Origin: Amycolatopsis sp.
GTDB lineage: Bacteria > Actinomycetota > Actinomycetes > Mycobacteriales > Pseudonocardiaceae
DNA: 64,000 bases
Direction: 5' to 3'
NCBI RefSeq assembly: GCF_025464955.1
Contig: NZ_JAODNM010000079.1
Span: 46,731 to 110,730, forward strand
Part shown: piece after piece, positions 9,049-18,864 of the stretch
Layout of the letters: each line of letters starts with the position of its first letter
How positions within the stretch are numbered: the stretch's first letter is position 1
The notes under the pieces: model-generated
What the model was told of the DNA's origin: nothing
The model's input: the letters and a program-made list of their open reading frames with translations, nothing else
The model's database searches: none
Position numbers and translations under genes: made by a program

Positions 9049-9947
9049 GCGATCCTCCTGTTTTGGTGTTTTCCGGGCCGTGCTGAGGGAGCACCACCGG
9101 CGGCGGAGACCTACCGACAGCACGTACACGTAGCGGTGGGCGTACCGGTTCAGCCGGACTCAGAACTCATTCTCACCCGGCGCGGCCGCTGACGCGACGA
9201 GACTCATGCCGACGGTAGGTTCTTTCATCCGCACTGGTGAAAACCGCACGTCTCTCCCGACCCTTGGTGAACACGGGATGAACGCGCCGGCTCTCCACCG
9301 GCGACACTCCATCGTGGTGAACTTCGACCTTTCGGATGATTCACTACTCCACAAAATCGGACAGTCCACTTGAGATCGGACGCGTCCCGCTGCCAGCTTC
9401 CTCGGCGCACAATTTACCTACGCGTCCACAATGGGCAAGTCGGGCCCGAAGACTCTCCCCGCCGGTTCACTGCGCGTGTCCGATGTCCCGATCACCGGTC
9501 CATACTAAAGTTTTCACCAGCTCACGCCCCATGTTGACCACAGCGGAAGCGCGGCGCGGCGGGCGGTGCGGCCAAGTCGCCGCCGCCCAGGCCAAGCCGC
9601 AAAACGGCCCGTTCGCACCCGATTATCTGCCCGATACTCCCCCTGCCGAGGCGAGCCCGGCGCGCCGGGCTGTTCAAGCGAGGGCCGGGGGCGGCATGCT
9701 CACCCGGTCAACGTACTCTCCGCCGGCATCACCGTGTGGCCACCACACGTCCCCAATACCCGCCCCACCACAAATCCCCAGGCGATCCGAACCCTTCATG
9801 CAGCCAGTGCATAGGTTCATGCAGAGCTTACGTTGATCCCGCCGGGCCGCGCCACTCCGGGTAACCCGCGGGCATTTTCTTTCAGGCCAGCTCTTCGTAG
9901 TGTTCGAATGAGCGAGAACCAGCAAAAAATGATCGGGCGAAACTGAA
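9049..9947. other. 899-base intergenic region with repeated motifs between divergent T7SS and DUF4436 genes
   Basis: No convincing gene; open frames here lack start signals and family features. It must hold the promoter of the esx operon (minus) and of the DUF4436 gene (plus). TGGTGAA occurs in direct orientation at 9235, 9265 and 9315 (30 and 50 bp apart) and inverted at 9513. TTCATGCAG occurs at 9795 and 9816, 21 bp apart, upstream of the DUF4436 start. These may be regulator sites. Confidence 0.55.
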
Positions 9948-10823
9948 ATGACCACAGAAAAAAGCCGCCGAAGGACTTCACGGATCAAAGCCGTGATCGT
10001 GGCGATCGTGATCCTCCTCGCCACCGGCGGCAGCCTCACGACGTACCTCGTGGAACGAAGCCAGGGCCAGGCCCAGGTCGACCTCGGCGACAGTTCCTCG
10101 CCCGACCGCGTCGACGTCAGCGTCTTCGTGCAGAAGGTCGACGCTGCCGCACAAGAGATCACCGCGCAGGTAGAGGTTTCCCCCCAAGGATCCCTGGCCG
10201 ACGAAAACGGTGATCCCCGTCAGGACCTGACCGTGTTCACCACCGGCCTCACGGGCGACACACTGCCGTTCAAGGCAGGCAAGACCCCCAGCGTGGCCAC
10301 GGTGAAGGTGGCCTTGAACTCCGGGGTGATCACCGACTATCCGTTCGACAGCTACCAGGCCGACTTCGGGTTCACCGTAGAATCGCAAGGCACGACTGTT
10401 CCGATCAGCCTGTCGCTCGTCAATGCGGATTCGTTCTTCAAGCTCTCCACGAAGGACACCAAGACCGTCGCCGGCGCCGTCCTGTTCAGCGCCGGGTTCG
10501 ACCGGTCGATGGGCACGTTCGCTTTCGCCTTGTTCGTGATGATCTTCATGTGGTGCCTGAGCCTGGCCGCGGTGATAGCGGCCTGGTTCGCGATCAGTGG
10601 CCGGAAGGGCCTGCTCTGGCCGTCGATGAGCTTCATGGGTGCCCTGCTGTTCGCCTTGATTCCGTTGCGCAACGCGGTTCCCGGGCAGCCTCCGGTGGGT
10701 TCGGTGGTCGACTTCGCCTCGTTCTTCATCGCCGAAGCGTTGATCTCGGTGTCCCTGATCAGCACGGTGGTAGCCGGGTTCCTCGTCGAACGCGCGAAGG
10801 ACCGTGCGGACGAAGAGAGCTAG
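9948..10823 (+). CDS. DUF4436 family membrane protein
   Basis: 291 residues. One membrane segment near residues 13-34, an extracytoplasmic domain of about 160 residues (DLTVFTTGLTGDTLPF, then TDYPFDSYQADFGF, the PFDxY signature of these proteins), then three membrane segments at the C-terminus containing ALIPLRNAVPGQPPVGS. This arrangement and the PLRNA.PG.PP motif are typical of the DUF4436 family common in actinobacteria. Biochemical role unknown. Monocistronic by spacing. Confidence 0.85.
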   Translation: MTTEKSRRRTSRIKAVIVAIVILLATGGSLTTYLVERSQGQAQVDLGDSSSPDRVDVSVFVQKVDAAAQEITAQVEVSPQGSLADENGDPRQDLTVFTTGLTGDTLPFKAGKTPSVATVKVALNSGVITDYPFDSYQADFGFTVESQGTTVPISLSLVNADSFFKLSTKDTKTVAGAVLFSAGFDRSMGTFAFALFVMIFMWCLSLAAVIAAWFAISGRKGLLWPSMSFMGALLFALIPLRNAVPGQPPVGSVVDFASFFIAEALISVSLISTVVAGFLVERAKDRADEES

Positions 10824-10973
10824 CGTCGCGCACCAGGCCACCGATCGGCCCACGCCGAAAGTCGGGAATCCGAGGCAGTTCCACAAAAGGTGAACTCGCG
10901 CGGCAGGCACGTCGTGTCTGTGGCTAGACCCTGGCTCACCGGGCCGCGGCGTTCACGGAACGGACTCACGACC

Positions 10974-11831
10974 ATGACCGCTTCCCTTCCCGTCCGTCGT
11001 CGGAAAAGGACCGCCTCGGTGATCCTCGGCGCGCTCGTCCTCGGCGCGCTCGAGCTCACCGGTGCTTCCGGCGCCGGCGCGGCAACCCTGACGTCGACCA
11101 GTTGCCCGTCCGGCAACTGCAGCCCGGTGAGCACGCTGTCCGCCGACTCCTTCGGGGTTACGTTGGACGGTCAGGGCAGCGCATACGTGAGTTCGGCGAC
11201 CGGCACCTTGCGCAAGGTGCCGGTCGCCACCGGGGTGTCCACCACCGTTGTCGCCGGCCTCGGCAACCTGCGCGGAGTCACCACCGACGGCACCGGCACC
11301 GTCTGGACCACCGACTACGACGGCAACGTCCAGCAGATCACCGCGTCCACCGGAGCCCACAGGGTGATCGCCTCCGGCCTCGGCGCGCTCCTCGGCGCCA
11401 CCTACAGCGGAGGCCGGTTGTTCGTGGGGGGCAACGACGGCAGGTTGTGGCAGGTGGCCGACGGCAATCCGCCGAAGCTGCTGGCCCAGGACCTCGGTGT
11501 CGTGCTGAGCCTCTCCGGCGACGGCGCAGGGCACGTCTACGTCAGCAGCCTGAGCGCGATCTTCCAGGTCACCATCGCGACCGGGCACACCACGACCCTC
11601 GAAGCCGGGGTGTACGAACCCAACAGCGTCCAGGCCCGCGGTGGCCAGGTCTACTTCGTCAGCGGTGGCGGGCAGCTGTCCCGCCTCGACCCGTCGACCG
11701 GCTCCGACGTGCTGCTGACCGAGTTCACCCGAAGCGACATCAGCAACTTCGCCCTGGACAGCGCCGGAACCGCGTACCTGGTCGACAGCAACCCCAGCGA
11801 GCTGTGGAAGCTCACCGGCGTCATCCACTGA
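10974..11831 (+). CDS. Secreted beta-propeller (NHL/SMP-30-like) protein
   Basis: 285 residues from the ATG at 10974. Basic start RRRKR, a hydrophobic stretch and a GAGAA cleavage-like site near residue 35 make a signal peptide. The mature part is repeats of about 40 residues of the type GVTTDGTGTVWTTDYDGNVQQI, as in NHL or Vgb-like propellers. A CPSGNC cysteine pair sits just after the signal. No catalytic residues are identifiable; a binding or scaffold role in the envelope is inferred. The upstream in-frame start at 10890 would hide the signal peptide and was not used. Confidence 0.75.
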   Translation: MTASLPVRRRKRTASVILGALVLGALELTGASGAGAATLTSTSCPSGNCSPVSTLSADSFGVTLDGQGSAYVSSATGTLRKVPVATGVSTTVVAGLGNLRGVTTDGTGTVWTTDYDGNVQQITASTGAHRVIASGLGALLGATYSGGRLFVGGNDGRLWQVADGNPPKLLAQDLGVVLSLSGDGAGHVYVSSLSAIFQVTIATGHTTTLEAGVYEPNSVQARGGQVYFVSGGGQLSRLDPSTGSDVLLTEFTRSDISNFALDSAGTAYLVDSNPSELWKLTGVIH

Positions 11832-11876
11832 GCCCTGCTCTCGCAACGTCGGGACGCGACCGTCCCATCGTTTCGC

Positions 11877-11888
11877 TACGATCACCCC
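11877..11888 (+). promoter_or_regulatory. Probable leaderless promoter -10 of the TetR gene
   Basis: TACGAT at 11877-11882, then 6 bases, then the ATG at 11889. No Shine-Dalgarno sequence is present, so transcription probably starts at or next to the A of the start codon. No clear -35 is visible. Confidence 0.55.
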
Positions 11889-12512
11889 ATGGCGGACGAG
11901 ACGCGGACCTCGCGCAAGACCGGCCGTCCACCGGTCGGCGCGGCGGTCCTCCAGGAAGACGTCACCGCGGCGATCAAGGACGCGGTGTTCGACGAGCTGG
12001 CGCGGACGGGCTACGGCAGACTCTCGATCGAAGCCGTAGCCAAGCGCGCCGGGGTCGGCAAGACCGCGGTGTACCGGCGGTGGCCGGACAAGCAGGCGAT
12101 GGTCGTGGCGGTCCTGTCCGAGGTGGCGATCGCCGCGATCGACGTGCCCGACACCCGGAGCCTGCGCTCGGACGTGCGGGCGTACCTGGTCAACGCGGGT
12201 GCGGCGCTGGAACACCCGCTGGCGTCGAAGATCATCCCGGACTTGTTGGCCGAAACCGCGCGTAACAGCGACCTCGGCATCGCCCTGATGACGTCGGTCC
12301 GCGACCCCCGCCGCGAGAAAGCCGCGCTGCTGCTGCGTCGCGCAGTGGAGCGCGGTGAGCTCCCGGCCGGCCACGACCTGGAACTGAACCTCGATTTCCT
12401 GGCCGGTCCGCTCTACTGGCGCCTGACCGTGCTGCGCTCGCCGCGAGACGACAGCTACTTCGACCGCCTGACCGACAAAATCGTCGCCGCGATGACAGAG
12501 GCCGGCTCGTGA
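11889..12512 (+). CDS. TetR/AcrR family transcriptional regulator
   Basis: 207 residues. Helix-turn-helix at about residues 38-65 (LSIEAVAKRAGVGKTAVYRRW) is a textbook TetR DNA-binding domain. The C-terminal ligand domain contains FLAGPLYWRLTVL, as in the TetR_C_16/C_11-type actinobacterial subgroup. Start by the leaderless -10 box just upstream. The target is not evident: the neighbour upstream is a propeller protein, and the gene downstream is convergent. Autoregulation is usual for the family. Confidence 0.93.
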   Translation: MADETRTSRKTGRPPVGAAVLQEDVTAAIKDAVFDELARTGYGRLSIEAVAKRAGVGKTAVYRRWPDKQAMVVAVLSEVAIAAIDVPDTRSLRSDVRAYLVNAGAALEHPLASKIIPDLLAETARNSDLGIALMTSVRDPRREKAALLLRRAVERGELPAGHDLELNLDFLAGPLYWRLTVLRSPRDDSYFDRLTDKIVAAMTEAGS

Positions 12513-12562
12513 GTGTTGCGGCCGGTTCTAACCAGGTTCTAACCGGCCGGAACACTCACGAG
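12506..12562. terminator. Bidirectional terminator palindrome, CTCGTGAGTGTT family
   Basis: Arms of 22 bases (12506-12527 and 12541-12562) pair with a single mismatch around a 13-base loop, overlapping the TetR stop codon and ending 2 bases before the stop of the convergent acyltransferase. The arm sequence recurs at 41451-41526 and 63747-63770. Confidence 0.8.
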
Positions 12563-12564
12563 TC

Positions 12565-13833
12565 CTAGACGCGGACCTCGATACGAGGCTCGGCGAGGAC
12601 CTTCGCCGCGGGTTTCGGTGTAGGCAGGAACCGGCGCAGGCGCTGGGTCGGCTTCTCGATGAAGTTCCAGGAAAAGAGCCCGCACGCGTACGCCGCGGGC
12701 ACCGCGCATAACATCAGCAGCCATTGGTTGCGGACGCCGGCATAGATGATCATCTGCTGTACCGGGAACCCCCAGATGTACAGCCCGTAGCTGCCGACCA
12801 CCCAGCGGTCGGTGCCTTCCAGCCGCTTCGGCCAATGATGGGCCAGCACGATCGCCCCGTACGACGCCGACGCGGCGAGCAGATAGCGGTCCAACGGCGT
12901 CTGGTGCAACACCAGCCAGGCAGCGAAGAGAATCAGCGCCGGTATCGGCAAGAAGCGGATCCGGTCGCGGAAGGTCCGCAGGATCACTCCGATGGCGAAC
13001 GGCACCATGAACGCGACCAGCGAGCCGGTCGGGACGTGCGCCAGCGCGCCCGCGTTCCCCTGGTAGCCGAAGGTGGCCTGCATGAAACCGTCCGCGACGA
13101 CCAGTGCGGCGAACAGTGGCAGAAGCACCCACCGGGACACCCCGAGCGCGATCACCACGCCGACGGCCAGCACGATCCCGTAGCCGACCATCTCCATCGG
13201 CAGAGTCCAGATGGCCCCGTTCACCGACCACGGGTACGGGTTGCCGAAGAACACGCCCGGCAGGATGTGCTCGGTCAGGAACAGCACGGTGTTGCCGACG
13301 AGATAACGCCAGGTCTGCAGGCCCGACCAGTAGTCGCCGGCGGACCAGGAGGTGAACACCGGTCCGATCACGAACACCGACACCAGGAGCACGAACACCA
13401 GCGGCGGCAGGATCCGCAGCAGCCGCCGCGCGCTGAACCGCCACCAGCTCGGGTCGCGCAGCCAGCTGTCCTGGATCTGGAACCCGCTCATCGCGAAGAA
13501 CCCCATCAGCGCGACGTAGCCCGGCGAAGCGTGCCACGCGGCCGGGAAGATCGTGAGGCGCTCCGGGTGCACCAGCGGTGAGCTGTGGTCGACGACCACG
13601 GTGATGGCACCGATCATCCGCAGCCAGGCGAACCCCAGGTTGGGATCGGCGTGCTGCTTCGGGCCGGGGCCGTCAAGCCCGCCGTCAAGACGTCCTCGGG
13701 AAGCCACTCGATGACCTTCTTCGCGCGGAGGTTTCTTTCCCACCAAGAGCACTCTGGCAGATGTCCCTCGGGAAGGCGCCACCGGCCCGAATTGCGGCTC
13801 AAGGCCGACTGAACGCGGCACGACCTCGAGCAC
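12565..13833 (-). CDS. Acyltransferase 3 family membrane protein
   Basis: About 380-422 residues and ten membrane segments; the family moves acetyl or other acyl groups to carbohydrates or lipids on the outer face. Seen: an N-terminal VVVDHSSPL segment carrying the family's catalytic His, MSGFQIQDSW in place of the usual SGFLI, the RRLLRILPP basic loop, and WTLPMEM corresponding to the conserved WSLxxE region. The start is uncertain: 13833 gives a 42-residue non-membrane extension, while GTG at 13707 preceded by GAAGAAGG gives 380 residues and is at least as likely. Convergent with the TetR gene. Confidence 0.85.
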   Translation of the reverse strand: MLEVVPRSVGLEPQFGPVAPSRGTSARVLLVGKKPPREEGHRVASRGRLDGGLDGPGPKQHADPNLGFAWLRMIGAITVVVDHSSPLVHPERLTIFPAAWHASPGYVALMGFFAMSGFQIQDSWLRDPSWWRFSARRLLRILPPLVFVLLVSVFVIGPVFTSWSAGDYWSGLQTWRYLVGNTVLFLTEHILPGVFFGNPYPWSVNGAIWTLPMEMVGYGIVLAVGVVIALGVSRWVLLPLFAALVVADGFMQATFGYQGNAGALAHVPTGSLVAFMVPFAIGVILRTFRDRIRFLPIPALILFAAWLVLHQTPLDRYLLAASASYGAIVLAHHWPKRLEGTDRWVVGSYGLYIWGFPVQQMIIYAGVRNQWLLMLCAVPAAYACGLFSWNFIEKPTQRLRRFLPTPKPAAKVLAEPRIEVRV

Positions 13834-13889
13834 GAGGACATGGGGATGCTGGGGAACTTCCAGGTGCAGTAATGCTCGTGTAGTAACGC

Positions 13890-14519
13890 CTATTCGGGCT
13901 TTCGGGCAACGAGGTAGAGCTGAACTTCAGGCCGGACGTCGGAATGGGCGGACACGTAGTCCACCTGTTCCCAGTAGACGATCTCCAACCCGGCGGCCTC
14001 GAACCGCTTGACGAACACCTCGGCCGGGTAGCTGCTCGAACGGATGGGGTGCCCCAGGAAGACGAAGTCGACCTCGCTGACGTCAGCGGGAACCGTGCCC
14101 AGTACGACGTACCCGCCTGGTGCGAGCCAGGCGGGGATGCGGTCGAGCACGGCGTCCACTTCGGCGCGAGTCATCTGCATCAGCGAAAAGAACGTCATGA
14201 CCACGTCCCAGCTACCTGCCGGGTAGGACACCGTGCGCAGGTCGGCGAGTTCGAACCGCGCCGCGGGGACCTGGGCCCGCGCGATCTCCACCATGTTCGC
14301 CGAGACGTCGCAGCCGGTCACGTCGTGTCCAGCGGCCGCGACGGTCTCCGCGACGGGACGCCCGGTTCCGCTACCGAGGTCGAGCACCTTGGCGCGCCCG
14401 GCCAGCCGGGAAACCAGCCAGTCGAGCACGGCGTGCTGACCTGGCTGGTTGGGGAAAGCGGCTTCGTAGTCCTTGCCGAGCGCGTCGAAGACCTCGGCGG
14501 GCGTTTCGGGACGAGTCAT
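13890..14519 (-). CDS. Class I SAM-dependent methyltransferase
   Basis: 209 residues from the ATG at 14519. Motif I VLDLGSGTGRP near residue 46, motif II GCDVSANMVEIAR, then FELADLRTV and a motif IV-like WDVVMTFFSLMQM define a Rossmann methyltransferase of the UbiE/Tehb type. An open frame extends to 14828, but that part crosses two intergenic hairpins and looks non-coding, so the shorter start is used although its ribosome site (GGTCGGGGG) is weak. Substrate unknown. Confidence 0.88.
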   Translation of the reverse strand: MTRPETPAEVFDALGKDYEAAFPNQPGQHAVLDWLVSRLAGRAKVLDLGSGTGRPVAETVAAAGHDVTGCDVSANMVEIARAQVPAARFELADLRTVSYPAGSWDVVMTFFSLMQMTRAEVDAVLDRIPAWLAPGGYVVLGTVPADVSEVDFVFLGHPIRSSSYPAEVFVKRFEAAGLEIVYWEQVDYVSAHSDVRPEVQLYLVARKPE

Positions 14520-14820
14520 CCCCCGACCCTGCCAGAAATGCGACTCGTCGGTCGTAGGCGTGGGTCGTTGCCACCGCAACTCGCCGTCGAGTTGCGATGC
14601 TTGAATGCTCAACGAGGGCACTTTTGTCCCCAAGTGCCCTGCCTTGGTACTTAGCGAGGGGCAGGTCGCGGCGTGTGTTCCGTGCCACGTTCCGCCTCCC
14701 TCGCCCGGGTGAACGAGGGTTAACTGACGGGTGCCCACCGAGCGGGAATACTGAGCTTCGACACACCCGCTTCGCCACCACCCGGACACCGGGCGCCGCC
14801 CACAGCACCGAAGGATCTGA
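14520..14820. other. Divergent intergenic region with two hairpins
   Basis: About 300 bases between divergent genes. Hairpin 1 is GCAACTCG at 14576-14583 with complement at 14588-14595, similar to the palindrome at 17944. Hairpin 2 is AGGGCACTT at 14615-14623 with complement at 14632-14640. No ORF is believable here. Since neither neighbour ends here, these are not ordinary terminators for flanking genes. Confidence 0.6.
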
Positions 14821-15563
14821 ATGGACAAGGTCTACGGGACCGCGGACCAAGCAGTAGCCGACATCGTCGACGGCTCGTCACTGGCCGTCGGCGGCTTCGG
14901 ACTTTGCGGGATCCCCGAAATACTCATCGACGCACTGCTCGCGCAAGGTGCCACCGACCTCGAGACGGTGAGCAACAACTGCGGCACCGACGGCCTCGGC
15001 CTCGGCGTCCTGCTCGCGAACAAGCGGATCCGCCGCACGATCGGCTCTTACGTCGGGGAGAACAAGGAGTTCGCGCGCCAGTACCTCGCCGGCGAGCTCG
15101 AGGTCGAGCTCACCCCGCAGGGCACCCTGGCCGAGCGCATGCGCGCCGGCGGCGCGGGCATCCCGGCGTTCTACACCCCCGCCGGGGTCGGCACCCAGGT
15201 CGCCGACGGCGGCCTCCCGTGGCGCTACGACGGCGACGGCGGTATCGCGGTGGCCAGCCCGCCGAAGGAAACCCGGGAGTTCGACGGCGTCACCTACGTG
15301 CTGGAGCACGCGATCCGCACGGACTACGCGCTCGTCCACGCCTGGAAGGGCGACCGGCACGGCAACCTCGTCTACCGGCACTCCGCGGGGAACTTCAACC
15401 CGGTGGCGGCGAGCGCCGGGCGGATCACCATCGCCCAGGTCGAAATCCTGGTGGAGGCCGGCGAGATCGACCCCGCCCAGGTGCACACCCCCGGCATCAT
15501 GGTGCAGCGCGTGGTCCACGTGCCCGACGCCCTGAAGCGGATCGAGAAGAGGACGGTACGGGC

Positions 15564-15567
<4 letters not shown>
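14821..15567 (+). CDS. scoA: 3-oxoacid CoA-transferase subunit A
   Basis: 248 residues. Family I CoA-transferase alpha subunit; with subunit B it moves CoA from succinyl-CoA (or acetyl-CoA) to 3-oxoacids such as acetoacetate or 3-oxoadipate in the cytoplasm. Seen: [10 protein letters not shown] glycine loop near residue 24, [23 protein letters not shown], the [25 protein letters not shown] block and [15 protein letters not shown] overlap with subunit B shows translational coupling. Ketone-body, beta-ketoadipate or branched-chain catabolism are alternatives; sequence alone does not separate them. Confidence 0.93.
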
Positions 15568-16190
<623 letters not shown>

Positions 16191-16200
16191 CCACCCTGCC

Positions 16201-16251
16201 GACTCGAGGGACCCCTGGTACGAATCATTCGTACCAGGGGTCCCCCGAGTC
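16201..16251 (+). terminator. Near-perfect 51-base palindrome after the CoA-transferase operon
   Basis: Arms 16201-16225 and 16227-16251 are complementary at 24 of 25 positions, centred on C16226. The core GTACGAAT/ATTCGTAC is flanked by GACTCGAGGGACCCCTG. Acts as a terminator by position; related in sequence to the element at 60237-60288. Confidence 0.8.
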
Positions 16252-16402
16252 GGATCTGATGTCAGGACCATGCATGCATGCAGCGCATAGTTGATCTGCG
16301 AAGTATGCATCGAGCGCGGGGAATCGGAGGGTGCGGGGCGGTGCTGGACAGAGCGAGAGGGCCCGCTCGGGTCCACGTCTCGGACTGGAAGGAACACCGG
16401 CT

Positions 16403-17935
16403 ATGAGCACCGAGGACACGCTCCCCCGCTACACCGAGTTCGTCGACCGGCTGGTGTCCGCCCTTGGCGGCGCCGCGGCCGTTTCCGCCGCCGCCACGGA
16501 AACAACCGTCGCGGACGGATGGCGCCACCACCCGGGTTGGGGCACGCTGCCGAGCGAACCCGAGTCCAGTGCCGAATTCAGCTACACCTTGCGCCAGGAC
16601 ACCGTAGCCCCGCGCTACCGGCTCGCGCTGAAGGCCAAGACGCACCTCGTCCCGGCGCAGCTGGACTACGTCGAGACCGGCAACGGCAGCCGCGGCCACG
16701 TCGACGGCGTCGACTTCATGTTCGACACGCGCCCGGTGAACACGCCCATCGCGTCGTGGCGGGTCGCCACCCGCCAGCGCCACAACGACCTCATCTCCCC
16801 GCTGCGCATCGCCCGCAAGCTGCTCGCCCCGGAAGCGGACGTGTCGGTCGACGACGCCGTCCTCACCCTGCGCGAGGTCGGCCGCCCGCCGCTGCGGATC
16901 ACGCTCGACCCGGCGACCGGTCTACCGGCCACTTTCGCGGTCACCGAAGAACATTCGCCGCTCGGCGACGTGCTCGTCGAGGTGTGGTTCGGCGACTACC
17001 GCGAGGCCGGGGTGTTGACGCTGCCCCATCACGTGACCATCACCATCGACGGCGTCACCGTGCACGACGAGGTGCGCAGTTCGATCGAGATCAGCGACCG
17101 GGCTGACGACGGCGAATTCGCCGTAGCCGAGTCGGCGGTGCAGGACGGTTCAGCCGGACAAGTCGCCTATGCGCACTACTCGACCGAATGGATCATGACC
17201 TACGTACTCGCGGGCGTGCGCTTCTACTTCGACCTGCAGGTCGCGCCGGTCACCCCCGAGGCGGTGGACCTCGCCGAGGGCGTCAAGCTTGTCATCGGGC
17301 CCAGCCACAACACCATGGTCGTCGAGATGCCCGACCACACGCTCGCCGTCGAAGCCCCGCTGTACGACGAATACACCCACGCGGCGCTCGCCCAGGTGAA
17401 GGCCGCCTTCCCCGGCAAGCCACTGAGGACGGTCGTCGGCACGCACTTCCACTACGACCACATCGGCGGCCTGCGCGAGTTCGCCGCCGAGGGCGGCATC
17501 ACCGTGCTCGTCGGGGAGCCGACCGTGCCCTTCTTCGAGCGGATCTTCGACGGACAGCACACCGTCGACCCGGACCGGTTCTCCGGAAACCCGGTACCCG
17601 TAACGGTTCGCGGAGTGGCGGACTCGCTCGCCTTGCCGATGGCCGACGGTGGCAACGTGGAGCTGTACCGCATCACCAACGACCACACCGAGGACATGCT
17701 GATCGTCTACCTGAGCAAGGCCAAGCTCGTCTTCGAATCCGACCTGTGGAACCCGACCCCGGTCGAACCGGCGCCCAACTCCGGCCGCGGCCGGGTCACC
17801 ACGCAGCTTTATGAGGCGATCGTCAAGCTCGGACTCGACGTCGAAACCGTGGTCGGCGGCCACAACGGCACCGACGGCAAAACGCTGGCACACGCCGCAC
17901 CCTTCTCCTACCTGAAAATCGCCGCCGGGTACTGA
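16403..17935 (+). CDS. MBL-fold metallo-hydrolase with N-terminal accessory domain
   Basis: 510 residues from the ATG at 16403 (GGAAGGA about 10 bases upstream). Residues about 1-270 form a beta-rich domain of unknown role. The C-terminal half is a metallo-beta-lactamase domain: THFHYDHIGG (HxHxDH) near residue 352, DHTED near 433, FESDLWNP with the bridging Asp near 450 and GGHNG near 492, so both zinc sites look complete. Substrate unknown; no signal peptide. A perfect palindrome follows the stop. Monocistronic by spacing. Confidence 0.85.
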   Translation: MSTEDTLPRYTEFVDRLVSALGGAAAVSAAATETTVADGWRHHPGWGTLPSEPESSAEFSYTLRQDTVAPRYRLALKAKTHLVPAQLDYVETGNGSRGHVDGVDFMFDTRPVNTPIASWRVATRQRHNDLISPLRIARKLLAPEADVSVDDAVLTLREVGRPPLRITLDPATGLPATFAVTEEHSPLGDVLVEVWFGDYREAGVLTLPHHVTITIDGVTVHDEVRSSIEISDRADDGEFAVAESAVQDGSAGQVAYAHYSTEWIMTYVLAGVRFYFDLQVAPVTPEAVDLAEGVKLVIGPSHNTMVVEMPDHTLAVEAPLYDEYTHAALAQVKAAFPGKPLRTVVGTHFHYDHIGGLREFAAEGGITVLVGEPTVPFFERIFDGQHTVDPDRFSGNPVPVTVRGVADSLALPMADGGNVELYRITNDHTEDMLIVYLSKAKLVFESDLWNPTPVEPAPNSGRGRVTTQLYEAIVKLGLDVETVVGGHNGTDGKTLAHAAPFSYLKIAAGY

Positions 17936-17943
17936 CCACCACG

Positions 17944-17981
17944 ACTCGCCGTCGACTTGCGATCGCAAGTCGACGGCGAGT
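17944..17981 (+). terminator. Perfect 38-base palindrome after the MBL hydrolase
   Basis: Self-complementary without mismatches, arms of 19 bases around GATC at 17961-17964, 8 bases after the stop. Shares ACTCGCCGTCGA and TTGCGAT with the hairpin at 14576. Terminator by position. Confidence 0.75.
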
Positions 17982-18146
17982 TGCTGTCCCCGAGCTTGCC
18001 CTTTCGGGTGGACCTTTTGGGTGATCACTTTCGGCCATTCGGCCTCTCCTACGGGAGCGAGGCAGCACTCGTAACTCCGGCATCCTTCACGGGGGTGATC
18101 ATGCCCCGCGGACGAACGGCCTGTACCCAGGGGGGACGAGGTTGTC

Positions 18147-18851
18147 ATGACCAGTACCGCACGACTCACGCTACTCGACGGATTCGGTCTCGACTGCGAC
18201 CGAGAATCGACGGAGGTACCCAAAACCCTGCAACGCCTGCTCGCCTTTCTCGGGTTGCACCGCCAAGCGACGAGGTCGCTCGCCGTCGGCGCGCTGTGGC
18301 CGGATTCCGACGAGCAGAAGGCGTTCGGGCGGCTGCGTACCGCGCTGTGGCGGCTGCACCAGCTCGGCGTTCCGATCGTGTCGGCACAGGGCGAGACGTT
18401 GCGGCTGCACGATTGGGTCCGCGTCGACGTCGACGACCTCGTCGACACGGCCCGGTTCGTCTCCGCCAGGACGGCTTCGGCCGGCATCATGGCGATCCGT
18501 GACGGCGGTATGCGGGAGCTCCTGCCCGGCTGGTACGACGACTGGGTCCTGATCGAGCGGGAACGCCTGCGTCAGTTGTATCTGCACACCGTGGAAACGC
18601 TCGCCGCCGAAGACCTGCTGGCACACCGCTACACCGACGCGCTGGAAGCGGCATTGGCGGCGTTGCGGGTCGAGCCACTGCGGGAAAGCCCGCACCGGCT
18701 GCTGATGGAGATCCATCTGGCCGAGGGCAACTACAGCGAAGCCCTGAACACCTACCACTCGTACCGGTTGTTGCTCCTGCGCGAGCTGGACGTCAGCCCG
18801 TCGCCGGGAATGCGACGACTGCTCGGCGAGACTTCACGAATCGCCGGGTAG
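18147..18851 (+). CDS. BTAD (bacterial transcriptional activation domain) protein, probable eCIS regulator
   Basis: 234 residues. An N-terminal winged-helix-like part (LTLLDGFGLDC, then PKTLQRLLAFLGLHR and LWPDSDEQKAFGRLRTALWRLH) followed by the TPR-like BTAD (RYTDALEAALAALRVEPLRESPHRLLMEIHL, then NYSEALNTYHSYR), the fold of SARP-type activators. There is no NB-ARC or output domain. It is convergent with the last eCIS gene, 13 bases away, and such BTAD proteins are frequent neighbours of actinobacterial eCIS loci, so control of eCIS expression is inferred. Confidence 0.85.
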   Translation: MTSTARLTLLDGFGLDCDRESTEVPKTLQRLLAFLGLHRQATRSLAVGALWPDSDEQKAFGRLRTALWRLHQLGVPIVSAQGETLRLHDWVRVDVDDLVDTARFVSARTASAGIMAIRDGGMRELLPGWYDDWVLIERERLRQLYLHTVETLAAEDLLAHRYTDALEAALAALRVEPLRESPHRLLMEIHLAEGNYSEALNTYHSYRLLLLRELDVSPSPGMRRLLGETSRIAG

Positions 18852-18864
18852 GCGGCTGCGCCCA

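Noticed and set aside
9336..9836. 166-codon frame between T7SS and DUF4436 genes
   Set aside because: No ribosome site, no motif, crosses repeated operator-like motifs.
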